A stretch of DNA of 64,000 nt, taken from contig CM068314.1 of assembly GCA_034766995.1 (NCBI GenBank), positions 21,898,626-21,962,625 on the forward strand, in the 5' to 3' direction. Position 1 is the stretch's first letter, and each line of letters opens with the position of its first letter. The notes beneath the pieces were generated by a model. The model did no database searches, was not told where the DNA came from, and worked only from the letters and a program-made list of their open reading frames with translations. This document shows positions 14,580 through 28,275 of the stretch, in pieces. Origin of the DNA: Acanthacorydalis orientalis. Lineage: Eukaryota > Arthropoda > Insecta > Megaloptera > Corydalidae. The position numbers and the translations under genes are program-made.

Positions 14580-15760
14580 TTGTAGTATTTATATATGATT
14601 ATATAGTAAATAATAGATACATATAAAAAATAGTATTTTTTTATCAAATTTACACTGCTAAGTGATAATTGAAAATATATTTTTTTAAATCATAGGAAAT
14701 ATTATTTTGAATTTGAACTTTGAAAGGACAAGAATATTTATCCTATTTGTAATCGTAAAAAATATGTTTTTATACGCACCAAACGTTTTATTTATTAAAT
14801 AAAAAAAAAATCAATGAAATTTACCATTTTTATATTTACATTTTATAATCGTTATATTTATATTAAAATATATAAATAAAAGTTTATCTGGTATTATTAT
14901 TACACCATGTTTTGACAAAATAAAAATACTATGACTAAATTTTTCATTCGACTTTATAGACTGACAATATGTATGGCAATAGTATAGCGTTTACGTTACA
15001 TATTTATAAATTTGTATATTGTTTGTTTGTTTTTTTAATTTGACATAATGGTATCATATTACTGTATCGATATACAACAGAATTCACTTATAACAAGCTA
15101 AGTTATAATGTCGTGATTACAATGATGTAAACTTGATATAAAGCTAGAGTTCTTATTTCATTTTATTATCTGTTTATAGAAACTTCCAATATAGTAACGA
15201 ATTTGATAAAAACTATTTAAAAGATACCGCTATAAGGAAAATTTGGTTTTACCTCCCAAAATTCATGATAATTCATAAATGAGATAAAGCAAATGAAGAC
15301 GATTTTTCTAATATAAAACAAATATTTTTTAGAATTACAACTTTTCTTCGAATATAAATGAAAATATTAAAGTGTTTTATTTACAAAACTTACACAAAAT
15401 GAACAATTTAATGAATTTCTTAATAATTTTTTCTGAAGCACATATTTTAATTTCAAAATAAAAAATATTCATAGTATTTTTCAAAAAAAGATTACCACTA
15501 TTTTCAAAACCAATTACTTAAAAAAAGATATAAAATTCAGACACGAATTAATTAAACAAAAAAAAGTTAAAAAGTTATAAAACACATTTTTCTATAGAGT
15601 GAAAACATAAAAAAAATCCTGATCTCCGGTTATTAGTTTCGTCAATGAAATAAACTTTCAATAATTATATAGTTCCAGGAAAACCTTTTCTTACATCAAA
15701 ACTCCAGACGAGTCAAGTTCATTTCTAGTTACACTTTACATCCGGTTTTATTTACTTATA

Positions 15761-15773
15761 TGTGTGTGTATAC

Positions 15774-15820
<47 letters not shown>

Positions 15821-15828
15821 CATATACA
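15761..15828. repeat. (GT)/(AT)n microsatellite
   Basis: Short GT tract, imperfect ATAC units, then about 18 AT units and a CATA edge. Confidence 0.93.
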
Positions 15829-16667
15829 AACAAACAAGAAAAATATTCTATCATCAGATAAATTGATTATTCAATACAGATTACTTTTCACATAATACAT
15901 TAAAATAACAATTGCAATTGTCATTGATTTTAATGAATCATTAAAATTTTATATTTTTTCCCTGTAAATCCTCGCCTATGGAAAATTACTATTATCATTA
16001 GAAGTACATATAAACAGTATGTAGTAACAACTTCTTTTATCCCTACGATAATAGTTCTTTATTTATTTAACACACTAACTATCCTCATTAATTGTCAAGT
16101 CTTTTTTAACAATAACACTGTACAGATTCAATTCTTATTTAGCCATATTAGCATAAACAATATTTTTTGAATAAATATCTGTCTTTTATTGAACAGAACA
16201 AATATTTTTTAGCTTAAAATTATACTACAAAATTTCATAGTGAAAATAACTATATCTGTCGAATTTTACTCGCATAAAAGTTATTATAAATAATTATAAC
16301 GATAGAAATATTATTTAACATAAAGGACAATATTTTTTTCATGAATCGGTATTAAATCTTTTATTTTCAATAAACCAATACTATAAGAATAAAACACTAT
16401 AAATGTGAGAATATTTTATTAAATGCAATACATTCAAAGTTTACACGGAATTACAATTCCTAATTGATTCGAAGATATTTATTTCCAAGTACCTTAAAAA
16501 AAGTTCACAAAACTTTTGCGTTGCAATTGAAAAAAAATTATTGTGAATCAACACAATTATGAAACAGTGACCGCATTATAATATACCATTACAGTATTAG
16601 TATTCAATGCAGAATAATCTTGTTTCACTTCATAGTACACCGAATGTTTAAACTTACTTTGTTGACA

Positions 16668-16679
16668 ATTGACGTCAAT
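16668..16679. promoter_or_regulatory. CRE-type palindrome ATTGACGTCAAT
   Basis: The same 12-bp palindrome as in the 29.8-kb island, in otherwise AT-rich desert. Confidence 0.3.
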
Positions 16680-17071
16680 GTAATGAATCAACGATTAATA
16701 AATATTCTACCTACCATTACGACGTATTAATGTCACATTAAGCCACAACCCAAACTTTCATGATGAAAAGAACTTACTAGAAACAGAAAACTAAATCACT
16801 AAACAATTATTAACTTTCTTATGCTCAAATACTGGAGAAATGTAGTACATAGTTGACTATATAACAAATTGATACTTTCTTTCGAGAACACTTTAAAAGC
16901 AGTTATATTTTTCATTCGTTGCATGAAAGTAAGAATATAGATAGAGATGTGACAAAAATATAATAGTCATTTCCGATAAATTTATCATTTTGTTATATTA
17001 TACATAATACATTATGTACAACTTTGTTAGCCCGCATACAAAATAAATTTGATCTTAATATTATAAAAGCA

Positions 17072-17084
17072 TCTCTCTCTCTCT

Positions 17085-17167
<83 letters not shown>
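17072..17167. repeat. Compound (CT)n(AT)n microsatellite
   Basis: CT tract, AT array, three TACA units, second AT array. Confidence 0.96.
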
Positions 17168-17173
<6 letters not shown>

Positions 17174-17682
17174 TACACACCACTTGACAACTTTTGGTAC
17201 AAATAGATGTAAAAAGATTCAATAAGCCTTATTCATATAAGTTAATAAATATCAACAAGCTTTATTAATAGATTAATAATAAACTTGACAAGTAACATAT
17301 AAATAAACTTTACAGTTTCAATATAAAATTATATTTCAGATCAATATTTTCAAAATATATTTAAAAATGCATTTATCTTAATAAAAATAATAAACATATA
17401 TGATTTTCATTTTTTCCTACATTAATCTGAAATTCATATACTGTATCTAAAGAGAACGAATATCCTTGCTCTAGTCAAATTGAACAAAAATCTAGACACA
17501 AAAATATAAAACTACTATTGTTATATAAGGAAAATGGAACAAATTAAAAATATAAACTTTAAATCGGTCTTCCACAAAAATATTTAAAAAATTCAAAGAA
17601 ATATTTTGAAACAAATAACTTTATATAACAGCAATTATTTTGATTTCGTCATACTTTAAGCTACAGTTTGTGTGTGTGTATT

Positions 17683-17697
17683 TATATATACATATAC

Positions 17698-17756
<59 letters not shown>
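17683..17756. repeat. (AT)n microsatellite
   Basis: Imperfect CATATA units, then about 26 AT units. Confidence 0.95.
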
Positions 17757-17760
<4 letters not shown>

Positions 17761-18238
17761 TATGTACTTTGCTTGAAAACGGATAGGGTTTTATGCAACA
17801 CGTCATTTTTCATGTTAACAAAATGCACAGAAACAACAATTAAATAAAGAGATGAATCCGAAAAATATTGTTTTACGTTCTATGCATTTTAAGAACCATA
17901 ATTCTTGCCAGATACTGTTATTTCCCATGACGTGCATATGGATAACACAAAAGGATAATTTGTACAATATATTGTGTTATGGTACGTATGTATATTTATA
18001 TAGACAGCGGCTTTGTCATCTATAATCAAAAATGATACGTAAAATCGACAGGAAATATTTAACTTACGTATTACAAACAGTTTTCAGAAATATATTTTTA
18101 TTTTTTAATAATAAATAGTCAGTAACGGATGTATAAGCTACGGGGCCCACACACAGCTATTTTTTTCTTGAATCTATCTCCTTTTTGGAAAACTAAACAG
18201 TGTATGATCATACAAAGAAGAAATTGGAATTTTAAGTC

Positions 18239-18239
<1 letters not shown>

Positions 18240-18287
<48 letters not shown>
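18240..18287. repeat. (AT)n microsatellite
   Basis: About 24 AT units. Confidence 0.97.
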
Positions 18288-18291
<4 letters not shown>

Positions 18292-19210
18292 GTTTTTTTT
18301 TATTTTTTACTTCGTACAACTTAAAAACCCCTAACTTTGGATGCACTACTACATTACTATAACTATAAATGTGTTTCTGTAAATCATTATCTAGTTTCCA
18401 ATTATAATTTAAAAAATATATGAACGCATTCATTAGAAAAATACAAGCCAATATTTTTTAAAAAAATCCAACCGTTAAAAGATATTATTATTCAGTAATA
18501 ACTAAAACGTTTCCAGCTGACAAATAATAATTAAATTCATTCAAACAATATTAATACTTATTTTTTATCATTATCAATTTACAATACATGACTGATTACT
18601 TCATTTGTTATTTACACAACTTATATTCTTTTAACAAAACGTTTAATTACTCGTTTCTAAAAATTATGTGAATTCATACTATTTTAATTAATAATCATTA
18701 TAATGAATATACCAGCTCATAACAGTAAATGACAAGCGTTTAAAAACATAGACTGTTATCTGTATTTAATAAGTGTTTTATAATAGATACAAAAGTGCGT
18801 ATGATGAATTTCCAAGTGAAATAGAGAATATGAAGGATACTTTCTTACAAATAACTTTGTACTTACAAACATTTTCAATTTTCTGCAATGAAAGATATTT
18901 TTGTAGAAATTAAGAAATCATAAAACAAATATCGTTGAATCATTGAAAAACGTTATTCTATACACAGATACAATATTATCTTCAAATAAAAAAAAGATAA
19001 GCTCATATGTTTTTAAGCGCTCGCCACCTAACAGCAAATATTCCTATCAAATACTGAATTTTTAATAACTACTAATTTTCTGATTTAGTCTATTGTTGAA
19101 TGTACTCACTAACACGTTCAACAGGATTTACACATAAGATCTGAATTTATAATACAATTCAACGTCTCTATTAATTATAATTTTAATGTTTGTCTGCAAA
19201 GCGTTAGTAT

Positions 19211-19854
19211 TTAACGCATTGGTGCCGGGGAGGCGGAAAGGGTGCTGACATTTTTTAACAAATATTTTTTGATTAATTGGAGATTCTTTTACCGTAAACA
19301 AAATAAAAATTGCAAATTTGTCCGTTACAAGAAAAAATATGTTAATTCAGATTAGTAATTAGAAATTTCACATCTATCTGATATATTGTGAAAAATCGTT
19401 GATAATATTGGGGAAAACATAAATCTCTTGATTGGAAATATATAATTGGAAAAGGAAAAAATGATTATAAGTGAAAATTTACAGAAATAACATTACTGTT
19501 GAGTGTGAAAAATTTAAAAATAATCAAGTGCGCACAAAACGGTTTCACATTGGTCACATCTTGTACCTGGACCTAGTCTCTAAAATTTTTATTCGCTTTC
19601 TTCCAATGATGAACTTTTGGAAAAAAAATATTATTCAACTCAATTCTCAATGTCGCAATTTTTATAGGGTTTCAATGGGAAAAAACTCGATTTTTCTGAT
19701 TTTTACAAATTTTTCTAATTTTTTTTACAGGAAAAAGAGTTATAAATTTAGTCTCATTATCAAAACATTTGTGATCTTTAAATATATTATCCAAAAGATT
19801 TTTTTGAAAAACATTAATGGATTTCTAGATTCACGTCCGGTTTCAAATGGTTAA
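19211..19854. mobile_element. piggyBac-like MITE candidate (TTAA-bounded, 644 bp)
   Basis: Starts TTAACGCATTGGTGCCGGGG and ends CCGGTTTCAAATGGTTAA. The two ends are imperfect inverted repeats (about 14 of 20 positions with one gap), each including the TTAA target site expected of piggyBac-type elements. A 127-codon open frame (19471-19854, plus) runs to the right end but resembles no transposase I know. Confidence 0.5.
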
Positions 19855-22409
19855 TAATACTCAACTCTATATTTCTTTTATGTGAATTAACTATATAAAT
19901 TAAAATTAATACTTTCTTTACTTGTTTCTACACAAACTCATCAACAATCTTTCCGGATTTAGACTATCTAGATTGAAATATTTATCTACATGACATGTAT
20001 TCATCGTTTTATTTTCAAATTAAAAATATGTAAAACTTTTTTTTCAAAAACTTCTTTTATTTCTTGGACAACATTGATGTTTCATTCAAAATTAAAAGAA
20101 ATAATAACCATTTTCCTCTCAGTTCTTGGAATAATACATTCGGCAAACTAAATTTTCATACTTATCATTGTTTAGATACAAAAAGATAAGCAGGAATATA
20201 AAACAAACTGTTAAGTATGAAATAATCAGTTTTTCTTTTAAATACATTTATTCGTATATTAATTAAAATGACATCATTTTATTTAACAAGCTACAATAAA
20301 TAACATTCTTATTACTCACAAAACACAATATAATTACCTAACGAAGTATGCGATTTTGTGGTTTGAAGTTTTTTTTGTAAAAACCGCAAATTTAAATGTA
20401 ATGAAGAAATAGAATATTGAGAAATAAATCCATTAATTCAAAGAATTGTTGAAATAAAAAAGAAACAGGTAGATATAAAATGTGCCAACACAATTTATTT
20501 GTATATAAACAAAAATTATCCAAATAAATATATATATATATTAATCTCTATAAGGATATGTGTATAATGTAGAGTAATAATTTTAAAAATGGATTTTCAT
20601 TTTTTTAAATCAATTTAATATTCAGTATTAAAAAATAAACATATTCAAAGAAATATAACAAACAATAATATAATTATAGAAAAGATCTGATAAGAAATTC
20701 CATTTTAAAAACGAAATGAATTTGTTTTCTTTTCAACGATAAGAAGTAAACAAATAATACCTGTGTCGTCATTTTGCAAAACATTTTCATTTTTGTCAAA
20801 ACCAATATAAAGTGTATAAGATAAATTCATATTTTCTGAAAAAAAATATAAAATATATAATTTATCATGCATCTTTTTTATAAACTTTATAATTTATATT
20901 CTAATATTTAACATGTTTTAATATTCCACTTAATATAAGCATCACAAAAAACTATATTTATTTTATATTAGAATAGATTTTACACCTTGGCATTCTAATA
21001 CGCGAGCTAATGTATATTCAAAATACAAATTGTATTAAAAAAATATATTTACTAACATAAGATACTTCATCATAAAAAAAATCACTTAAAAAATAACTCA
21101 AGATATATCTTGAAAAAATTTTCATATATTTTTATATATTGTAAATAATATACATTGATACTAATAATCATTTAAGTAGATTGAACTTATAGGGACTTTG
21201 TACTTTTATACACCATTTTTTATATTAACTTATAAATACAATTGAAAGTTTTTGAAATACTTTTAAATAACAATTTTAATAGTAAATCTTTATATAAAAA
21301 TGTATTCTAAAAGTAGTAAGCTATTAAACTGAAAAAAATTACCCTAATATTTATTTGCTCCGATAAGTAACAACCATATTGTGTGTTTTAAGCCTCAAAT
21401 ATTTATATATGAATTATAACGTTTTCTGATACAATCTGAAAATAACTAAACAACATCGGTGCTCCATTAAACAGATTTTTAGTGAAAATAAACTGAAATA
21501 ATCGAGAAAAAATATATCTGTGTGTTAAGTCAATAGTTAATTTAATAAATTTAACACAAGAATGTATATTTGTGAACATTGTTCAAGGATAAGGATGTCT
21601 AAGTATAATGTATACAGTTTCAAGACAAAGTGTTTAAATAATTGTTAAGAATTTTAATATCGCACGACAGTATAAAACACAACGAAAATAAACCTTCATG
21701 TAGAATTACAATACCGTTTACGATGTACCATTAATGAATATTAATTTTTTTAATGCGTCAACTATAAAGGCCATTTATTTGAATTTAAGTAAGTGCAATG
21801 CAGTACGATAAAAATGCATATAATTGATAGAGGAATGTTTTTTGTCAAAATCATACCTAAACTATAACAAGTGTCAATGTATTTAAAATAAAACAAGTAT
21901 ACATATGTGAATATTAGAGGATTTTCAATGAAAATTGTACGATAATGCACAGATCTCTTCTTGTTTACAACACATATCTTTATTACAGCTGCATTAGCCA
22001 CAATAATGTAAATATTTCAACAAAAAAGCTGAATACTTCATAAATCGAACATAAAAATATACACTTAATACATAACTTGACTCAAATATACGAATTAGGT
22101 TTGACTTTGATTTGAAACCTAGATAAATATACATTATTCATATTATTTCTAAAAATTAATAACTTTTACAAACTTAGTAGAAAAAAATAAAAATAAATGT
22201 TCAAAAATAATATGAATCTGACTTTTTGAAATAAATATTAAAAGCAGCTATTTTTATTTATATTCAAAAAGTATATCTTTATTACTTTTCAAAACCTAGA
22301 ACATATTCTATTGTTTTGAATATATAAATACAAACAATTTTTACTTATCTATCCGTTCATTTCTTTCCGAAACATTTTATATTTCTGGACGTTCATCGAA
22401 TAATTACAG
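19855..22409. other. Gene desert
   Basis: Unusually free of long microsatellites. A 79-codon minus-strand frame (22001-21762) starts with a plausible stretch but soon becomes Ile/Phe/Tyr-rich noise. Nothing else seen. Confidence 0.6.
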
Positions 22410-22499
22410 GCGGCGGATTTCTTTTACAAGAAAATAAAGAAGCTGGTGCCACGATATCAAAAATGGGTGGAAGTAAATGGTGACTATTTGGAAAAATAA
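22410..22499 (+). pseudogene. C-terminal fragment of a Tc1/mariner transposase
   Basis: Thirty codons read into a TAA stop and contain KKLVPRYQKW then VNGDYLEK, the typical C-terminal end of hymenopteran-type mariner transposases. A TAA lies in frame a few codons upstream, so only this tail survives. The GC-richer patch contrasts with its flanks. The terminal repeat, expected about 50-100 bp downstream, was not recognised. It differs in sequence and position from the 8.2-kb relic. Confidence 0.65.
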
Positions 22500-22667
22500 T
22501 GCATATATGTAGATATCCTTTATCTAAAATAAATCTTTTTATCATTGATGGTTCTTTTCTAATTGGTGAACGGACTTTAAAAACACGCTTTGTACCTGAT
22601 GCCAGTTAACAATTACCTTTCGTTAAAATTAATTTCGTTATACAGGAGTTCGATTTAAGAAAGTTTT

Positions 22668-22721
22668 TCTCTCTCTCTCTCTCTATATATATATCCATAC
22701 ATATATATATATATATATATC

Positions 22722-22777
<56 letters not shown>
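22668..22777. repeat. Compound (CT)n(AT)n microsatellite
   Basis: CT tract, then AT blocks separated twice by CCATAC. Confidence 0.96.
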
Positions 22778-22781
<4 letters not shown>

Positions 22782-23640
22782 TGTACATAATAGAAAAAAG
22801 TGTATATATTCTATTTTTTATGTAGGAAGAAGACTTCATAAAGCAAGTAATTTATAATTAACAAAAACTATAATTTATAGAAACTATGTTCGTAACAACA
22901 ATAAAAAATATTATTTATGATCTATTAAAAACACATACTAATAAAAACTGCATTTCAATTACTTTATAAAAACTATTATTATAATTATTGAATCTGTAAT
23001 TATACATTATAAATGCAAACAAATCAGTGAGCGTTGCTCACAAATCACATTAATAAATCATATATTATACAGACTACTTAAAGTTTTGAATAAATAAGCT
23101 TTTTATTTTTTCTCCGAAAAACATTGACGACTTTATTACAATGACCTAATATATTTTTATATCATATATTTTATATGTAAATAATGATTTACTACAGAAA
23201 AAAAAAATAAAAAAAAACATGTTTAGGCAACCCAACCAATTTCAATGTATTTCATGTGTACTGTTATAAAAAGATATAATTCAAACACTTTTCGTTGTTT
23301 TTTTTTTGTCATTAACACATTATTACAAAATAATACATTTGTTTATCATATACTCCGAAGAACAATAATATAAAATAAATTAAATGTGTCCAGTAATACA
23401 CTGTAAGCCATAAATTAATGAGTTCAAATATTAAAAAAAACACACACACACATTAACTAACAACTGACAATTAACTTTTTGAACTCGAAAGATCGAAATC
23501 CCGAAAGACCGATATTTCAGTCTGACCCTCGTAACATTACAACCTGACATACCGCTTTTAAGAAAAATAATTGTAGCGGTTTAGGGTTCAAGAGGGTTTA
23601 AGGTTAAGATTATATTTATATATTACAGATTATTTAAAAC

Positions 23641-23642
<2 letters not shown>

Positions 23643-23692
<50 letters not shown>
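23643..23692. repeat. (AT)n microsatellite
   Basis: About 25 AT units. Confidence 0.97.
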
Positions 23693-23693
<1 letters not shown>

Positions 23694-24339
23694 CAAGACG
23701 TAAATAATTAATTTTAATTAGTTTTGTCTCCTCTACGATTTAAAAAAATATATTTTTATAAAGGGTTTATAGATATACAATCTTAAATAGTAATCCAAAT
23801 GTTACATTGTTTACAGTAAACTTTAACTAATAGTATAATTAAATGGAAATTTTAATAAACAATAAAAAATAAACAACTGGTAAAAATCTATTTAACTGCG
23901 AGAATAAACTATTTACTTATTAAATGTTTTTTCCATAAAAAATAAAAACAAATAAATTAATTACGAAAAGATAATCAACCATTTATCGTATTTATATCTA
24001 GAACAATTCTAAATTGTCTTCTTAGTGTCAATTTTCAATCAACAAATTATAAAATATATGAAAGCGGTATTTTGCTAAAAAAATTTAAAATACAGTATTA
24101 ATAAATTAATCTATATAATAACCTTCGTAAATATATCGAAAAATAACAGATTGTTCAAAAACGGAAAAAACATGCTGGATTCAGAAAGGCCGTTCATATG
24201 CAGACGATAAAATAATTTACTGAAAAATAAACAATAGTGAAACGGAAATAACATAGCCTCGAAATATAATCTTTTTCATGGAATTAGAAAAACATTTTAC
24301 ACCAATGAAAACTTCGGGAAATTTTTAAAATCACATGTC

Positions 24340-24340
<1 letters not shown>

Positions 24341-24377
<37 letters not shown>
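24341..24377. repeat. (AT)n microsatellite
   Basis: About 18 units with one C. Confidence 0.95.
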
Positions 24378-24380
<3 letters not shown>

Positions 24381-24768
24381 AAAGAATCCCAATTCAAACT
24401 CGTACAATGATGCTTCTCGATATTTGATAACATTTTGTAAAGAAAAAAACAAACAATATACTGTAATTGTAAATGACTTTTAATAAGATATAAATAGGCA
24501 AATTGTTTAGAAACAACAACATAAAAATAATAAATTTAACATAACGATGATAAAGTCGAAATGAATAATTAAAAGTACGTAATAAAGATACGACTCAACG
24601 CATACTTCTACTTACTGATATTGATTAACGTTTTAACAATAGGTAATAAAAATTTTAATTGTATATTTAATTAAAACTGCACTCGCATTAATTAAAAAAT
24701 CGATTTTGAAAAATAATGTGTGTATTAATAGAATCAATATCGATGTAACCTTCAATAATGTTCAATCA

Positions 24769-24772
<4 letters not shown>

Positions 24773-24817
<45 letters not shown>
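24773..24817. repeat. (AT)n microsatellite
   Basis: About 22 AT units. Confidence 0.97.
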
Positions 24818-24819
<2 letters not shown>

Positions 24820-26784
24820 TAACATTCCATCAAAATACATTTGTCATCTTTTTACTTATAATTTCTATATATAAATTATTATTATCATTGAATACATAAA
24901 AAGTCACTATGAAGTTTTTATGTATTATTTCATAAATCTTTAAAATTTAGATTGATCTTTGTTGGAAAAAGTACACTCTTCAAATTAGTGTTAGATTTAG
25001 AAAACAGATTAAAAAGTATATTGTGTTAAATGCGAAAGGTAAGAGGTCATAAAAAAATAAAAAGGTACTTTCATTTCTTAAGAATATTAAAACACAGAAT
25101 AACAAATATAGATCTGAACTTAAATAGCGGAATTTTATGGTAAAATATTATGAACAAAGCAAACGCTTTTAGCACAAACCCGATAAAATAAAAATATAAT
25201 TTTAACTTTGTCCCTAGATGGCCAAAACTTCTTCAACAGATAAATACTTTTCAAATCAGTGAGATAAAAAACAGCAAATGAAATATTAAGGAAAACATAT
25301 TTCATAACCAAGAATTATTTTTAATTTCGTAATCGAGATGTAAATTTTATCGGTTACAGCACATTATTCATATAATGCATACAATAAACAATTATATCAA
25401 AACTTATACATAGCAGCTCAGTGTACTTAAATTCATTCTCTAAAACTATTTTGAGATAAAATTCTAAACCATGTTTTTTCTACGTGAAACCCAATTAATT
25501 ATTATTTTTTTAAAAAAAAAGATACAAACTAAATTTCAGTATAAAGTCATAAATATCCCATTAATAAATCATGACAATAATTTATTAAAATATAAACTAA
25601 GTTTTATATATGAATTAAAAATTGGTCAAATACTTTTTTATTTAATGCAACAATGTTTTAACAATCCAAACATCTACAATTGTATTCCTTTAAATGAAAA
25701 GTCAAATATTTTAAAATCGAATTAATTTAATATTAGTCATAAGCTAGTACGATAAATTTTGAATCATAAAATAATTTTATACGTCAATAAAATGTTATTG
25801 GGAAGTACGCAACATTCAAAACACGTTTTCTTACAGTTCCTGTTAGTTTGTATTCATTTCATATTTAATAAACTTAAGCTCTCTGTTAACTTTTAAAATA
25901 TGTATTACTAGTGAAAAATATAAAATTCAAAATGTATATTAGAATTATTTCAAAAAATGTAACTGGGACACTTTTTTATAGATGCATTTTATTACATTAA
26001 TGAATGGAAACTGAAACTTAATATGGATTTTATATAACATCCCGCATTTACTAATCACATCTCCATAAAGCCTTGACATGAATCTGATCGTTAATTAATG
26101 GGCTGATATTGATAGCAGACGGAAAAAGTTCGAGATAACGTATAATAAAATGTTGAAGATAAAAATTCTAAAAAATTTAGAATTGACTCAATATTACGGT
26201 GATGAGACATTCTGTTAACATTACAAAGAAATCACATAAATTCTAACTGAATCAAAGGGCCGAACAATAAATTATTATTTCATTAAATTATAAAGGAATA
26301 TACCCGATTTATAAAGAATTATTATGAGTACTTTTGTATTATATTTTCGAGTAAAATTTGATTTCTTCCAAAGTTTCAATTTTTGATCAGCATATAATAC
26401 ATGCATATGTAAGAAATGATACATAATTAGTGCTTTCAAAATATTTTTTCCCATTGTAAATATATTTACTCTAAAAGGGACGAATAGTTCCGTTGATCGC
26501 CGCATGTGCGTTAATATTTTAGAAAGTAGGTAAGTAAAATTAAATATTTATTTTTATTATGTTCTAAAGATGCCATGAGTCTTAGAATAAAGACTTAAAA
26601 AATATATAAATCGTATTCTTTAAACAACTAAACATTTACAATTTAATATCATTAGAATTTTTAGAACAGAAATAATTTAATGACAACAGAGATTTACGTT
26701 TTAATACCACTTTATTACAATTATTTACATTATTTTTTCTGTTAGTTTAAACATTTTTTTCAATGTAGAAATTTATCTATTCAA

Positions 26785-26786
<2 letters not shown>

Positions 26787-26845
<59 letters not shown>

Positions 26846-26875
26846 CATATACGTAATATATATATATATATATAT
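26787..26875. repeat. (AT)n microsatellite, split
   Basis: About 27 AT units, then ACATACATATACGTA, then a shorter AT block. Confidence 0.95.
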
Positions 26876-27151
26876 TTATATAATAAAAATATTTCAACAG
26901 TCAACTAATATGTATGTGAAATGAAACTATAACATTTCCTTCTCAGTAATGAAAGCTATGACGTACATTAGTTTTGCAATGAATCAACTTCTGAAGAAAT
27001 TGGAAAATTTACATTGGTTTTTATGAATTTTTATATGTGAAGGTCTATACCTACTACAATAAAGGTAATTTTATGGAGATATTAAAATTAAAATTTTATA
27101 TATTTATGGTGTATACAGATCTCAACGATTTCAAAACATTAAAAAATATAA

Positions 27152-27309
27152 TGTCCTGGCGGTCTTTGTCCTTTTTGGATTAGTAAAGTATTTATTCTCG
27201 ACTCTCTCTGTTCTTCGCCAATAGTTTCGGCACGTGTGCTATCTCCATATAGATGTTAGAATATATCTGACATCGACATGCACATGTGATGTTATTAGAC
27301 ACCAGGACA
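27152..27309. repeat. Weak inverted-repeat-bounded segment
   Basis: TGTCCTGGCGGTC at the left and GACACCAGGACA at the right are near-complements (TGTCCTGG exact). The enclosed 158 bp are GC-richer than the flanks. It could be a small transposon remnant; no clear target duplication was seen. Confidence 0.3.
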
Positions 27310-28063
27310 ATGTATCAAGAGGATCATAAGTATAAAAAAAAAATGTATAATGATCAAAAATTCATCTGCCATGTACATTTCATGATAGATATAATTTATG
27401 TTCTATAATAATAAAAAAATATATCATGTGGAAAAACAACACATTTGATGTTTTTGTTTATCTTACCTACTCAAAAACAATATTTAATTTTTAAACTTAA
27501 TTTGTAAGTACAGGTCCTCATAGAAATAATATATAAGTGATTAGAATTAAATTTAAGTGTTCACTTACTCAAGTCTCTTGTAAATTAAATCTACGAATAA
27601 ATATAGACATTTCTAAAGATATAATCAAATTCATTTTTTATTAAAAATCAACATTAAAATAATTTTACTATCAACAAGCATATTTTTTGAAAAATTTATA
27701 TTTCATATCATGAGTTTGAATCCGATTTAATAAACAACGTTATCTTCAATTAAAGAAAGACAATATGGGATGTTTAATGAGCTTCGGTTTCGACATCTTA
27801 CAACAACCTAACCAAAAAAAATGTAAAAATGCGAATTTAATAAACACCATTCAGATATTTTTTATACAGACGCTAAGGATTAAAATATAAAAATTCGTAT
27901 AAATTTTCTAATAAACAACAGTTCAAAAACGATTTATTTTATTGTCATCGAAAATGATGTTATTTATTACTTTTACTAAAATAGTCTCCCCCCCTTAGCG
28001 ATAATACTATATAAATATTTTTCTTAGAAGAATATCTATACTTTCCTGCTCCCCATTTTTAAT

Positions 28064-28071
28064 TGACGTCA
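28064..28071. promoter_or_regulatory. CRE full site TGACGTCA
   Basis: Exact octamer, preceded by AAT. It lies 1.7 kb left of the 29.8-kb island. Confidence 0.25.
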
Positions 28072-28156
28072 TTCGAATAAATCTTAAAGCAGATTATCTG
28101 GTGAACTGTTATTTTATTCTGCTATTCTCATAAACGAGTTATTTGTTATAAAAAAT

Positions 28157-28159
<3 letters not shown>

Positions 28160-28224
<65 letters not shown>

Positions 28225-28275
28225 AGTATATATATATACATATATATAAATATATACACATATTATATATATATA
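28160..28275. repeat. (AT)n microsatellite, degenerate right half
   Basis: About 28 pure AT units, then AT with scattered G, C and A insertions. Confidence 0.95.

Noticed and set aside
21762..22001. 79-codon minus-strand frame beginning MANAAVIK
   Set aside because: A good-looking start but no domain, no splice partner, and the second half is AT-driven Ile/Phe/Tyr.
22410..22478. Alternative reading of 22410 as a host C-terminal exon ending GGSKW
   Set aside because: The other frame gives a clear mariner transposase tail, which explains the patch better.
26275..26505. 76-codon minus-strand frame beginning MRRSTELF
   Set aside because: Only the first 12 codons look coding; no acceptor or homologue was recognised.
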